In this document: piece by piece, positions 62,301 to 64,000 of the stretch
How positions within the stretch are numbered: the first letter of the stretch is position 1
Layout of the letters: each line of letters starts with the position of its first letter
Assembly: GCF_042453785.1 (NCBI RefSeq)
Contig: NC_091670.1
Coordinates: forward strand, 36,405,501 to 36,469,500
From: Malus domestica
Lineage: Eukaryota; Streptophyta; Magnoliopsida; Rosales; Rosaceae
Length of the DNA stretch: 64,000 bases
Direction of reading: 5' to 3'
Program-made: the position numbers and the translations under genes
The notes under the pieces: generated by a model
Told to the model about the DNA's origin: nothing
The model's database searches: none
What the model saw: the letters and a program-made list of their open reading frames with translations, nothing else

Positions 62301-63403
62301 CATTTTTTATTACCTCTCCACTGTCCTAAGGAACTCATGTTTTCGGCTATCTAATCATGGTAAATCAACTGTAACAGGCGGCCAACTGCTTTACATGATC
62401 GAAATAGGGATAGTGATGATGATGACTATCAAGATAGAGATTATGATGTTGCAGCCCTTGCAAATAACTTAAGCCAGGCTTTCCGATATGGAATTTACAA
62501 CAATGATGAGTTAGATGAGGTACCCCCTGATACCTTTGATTATCTTAAAATCCTATTTATACACACTGTACATTGAAAGAGACAACTCAAAGGGAAAATA
62601 CACAATGGCGAGGAGAAAATAACTTAGTATTTTATGGTAGCCTATATCATAAGAGCAGACCGTGTTTTTTTTTCTTTTTGAACCTTTAGACTAGAAAGTA
62701 AAGTACCCTTGGAGTTGGTCAAATGTTAGAAATAAAGAAAAATGATAGAAGATAGACCTGTTTAAATCTTCAGGAGTAATTTACACTATTATCATATGCA
62801 CATCGCTGGGAGTAGGATATCACATAGAACAAGTTTCCTTTTTAGACTAGACAATTTGGTGCTTTAATTTTGTTTTCTTAAAGTCCTTGTTACTGTGTTT
62901 AACATTTAAGAAAGCTATTAGCCTATTATTCTATCCACTGGCCCCTGGGATGTTTACATGATGATATGTTGTTGGTTGATATTTTCAGCATCTGGAATTT
63001 TTGTAATTTTATTGCACCAGCTATGAAATTTAGTGGTGTCTCATAATTTGGTCCTGGAGGAAATGGAAAGATGACAATGTCCCAAAATGTTCCAAACACT
63101 TGTGTCATTCTTACTTAGTGTCCCTGTGGTGATGATTACTGATATTAATACTCTTCATGCATTTCAGGGCCATGGCTCACTTGAACGAGATGACGAGGTA
63201 TCAAATATGCTGCCAGCTTACTCAATTCAGTGATTATTAATTTTTTTTCTTGTTGATATGTTTTTGATAATATTAGGGTTGACTACTGTTAAAGGTTTTC
63301 CAACTGTTCCTTGCAAAATATTTTTGGCTCAGGATGTCTACTTTGATGATGAATCTGCTGAAGTCGTCATATCTTCATTGCGTTTGGGAGATGACCAGGA
63401 AAG
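56381..63403 (+). CDS. SAPS-domain protein, PP6-type phosphatase regulatory subunit (partial, C-terminus off right edge)
   Basis: Eighteen exons read in frame (56381-56419, 57695-57798, 58537-58623, 58713-58788, 58892-58966, 59101-59154, 59650-59709, 59860-59976, 60337-60431, 60524-60726, 60914-61011, 61233-61336, 61414-61579, 61715-61837, 62016-62098, 62378-62519, 63168-63197, 63333-63403) give about 575 residues; the family usually exceeds 750. Start MFWRMAGLSTASAVETILDK. The SAPS domain runs from about residue 20 with LLDEDEIIQECKALNGRLIN and KFPFIACEIFTCEVDIILKT, built of helical repeats, followed by an acidic stretch RDSDDDDYQDRDYD. SAPS proteins bind SIT4/PP6 catalytic subunits and direct the phosphatase to targets; plant substrates are little known. 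The last exon ends in mid codon at a donor, so coding continues beyond the window. Confidence 0.93.
56878..57232. mobile_element. MITE in SAPS intron 1
   Basis: Left GGTCGGGTTTGGTATTG and the inverted right end TTAGGGGTGGTTTGAG are imperfect inverted repeats; AGCTTATTCTCACAGC pairs with GCTGCTTGAGAATAAGC further in. About 355 bp, hAT-like ends. Non-coding. Confidence 0.6.
58196..58312. repeat. Unclassified dispersed repeat, shared with 22609-22690
   Basis: GAAAAGTTTAGGGGAGGGGA at one end and TTTTTTGGTTTTTACAGATC at the other; 35 bp longer than the other copy. Lies in a SAPS intron. Confidence 0.5.
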
Positions 63404-64000
63404 GTAGGTGGAAAGTCCTTTAATATTTACTCTTAAGATTCTATTAGGATTTTTGGCAAGACAATCCTATAGCATGAAGCTGTTTCCAGAGTTTGATTGC
63501 CACAACAAATCTATGCATGTAGGCTATACCTGGCAATAATGTCATGAAACATTGAGATTTTTATGGGTATCTTCTCCTTCCTCAGCCTGTCCGGTAAAGA
63601 ATAGGGGTGCTGCTATTGACGCTCTAAAAAAGCTTTACACTCCAAACTTTTTATATTTAGAAATAAAAGTACACTTATTGCATGTGTATTAATGACTTTT
63701 TTGGATTGTCTCCCAAGAATTAGTGATCAACGGAATAAATATTTTTTTCCTGCTGGTCCGGTTTGTATCTACTGGGAATATGAACTTGGGTTAAATTACA
63801 ATTGTGGTGGCAACTAAGTCTACAATTTTTTTGTTGAGTTAATAATTTCCCTTATTTTTTAGCTTATAATGCTGGGTTTGAAGCAAACAGTATTCTTTCC
63901 ATGTTGTTCCCTTGGTTTATGGTTCTTTGCATGGGTAGTGGGACAGTGGGACTAAGCTTCTGAATGGATTTTTGGACTTTTACTAGTGGTGTTATTGTGC
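63404..64000 (+). other. SAPS intron reaching the right edge
   Basis: AT-rich sequence after the donor at 63404. A weak acceptor near 63584 is followed by only a few in-frame codons before a stop, so the next exon probably lies outside. Confidence 0.5.

Noticed and set aside
63585..63605. Next SAPS exon after acceptor CCTTCCTCAG
   Set aside because: In the required phase it meets a stop after a few codons and does not resemble the conserved SLFTNSNWF continuation.

Overview
The window is nuclear DNA of a dicot plant. Genes are split by many short GT-AG introns, spacers are AT-rich, and there are many small transposons and SINEs. Gene families and repeats resemble a woody Rosaceae genome (apple/pear type); that is inference from recalled repeat families, not a database match. 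All exon coordinates were worked out by eye from splice consensus and frame continuity.

Genes from left to right: (1) minus strand, an ArfGAP+C2 protein of the AGD12/ZAC type, cut by the left edge (386-2748). (2) minus, root-type plastid ferredoxin-NADP+ reductase (5934-8035). (3) plus, NF-YA CCAAT-box factor (13189-15825; leader exon near 11.8 kb). (4) plus, class III HD-ZIP factor of the PHABULOSA/PHAVOLUTA type, 18 coding exons, with the miR165/166 site split across an exon junction (28405-34170). (5) plus, a small KxDL-motif protein (42854-44989). (6) plus, a short BZR1/BES1-type protein (47247-47885). (7) minus, splicing factor SPF45/DRT111 (48396-51345). (8) plus, a SAPS-domain PP6 regulatory subunit running off the right edge (56381 to beyond 63403).

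The order RFNR, NF-YA, HD-ZIP III, DRT111, SAPS is the reverse of Arabidopsis At1g30510-At1g30470 as I recall it. The window therefore looks like an old conserved microsynteny block with KxDL and BZR-like genes inserted. The genes do not form a pathway; their linkage is ancestral.

The long spacers (3.7-5.6, 8.3-11.7, 16.3-27.6, 34.4-42.8, 45-47 and 51.4-56 kb) hold mostly mobile DNA: a 1400-bp Mutator-like element with near-identical ~175-190-bp inverted ends and 9-bp target duplications; a 1048-bp hAT-like element with a perfect 8-bp duplication; three PIF/Harbinger-like elements flanked by TAA/TTA; a foldback element split by a second one with a 9-bp duplication; a CACTA-type end followed by an array of short palindromes; a six-member ~150-bp MITE family; several other MITEs; and tRNA-derived SINEs. 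Two recent tandem duplications (98 and 260 bp) lie between the KxDL and BZR-like genes. I found no undescribed multi-gene system. The most useful second looks are the palindrome array, the nested foldback, the frame-preserving stop-free intron of the BZR-like gene, and the exon-derived splice donor in the HD-ZIP III gene.
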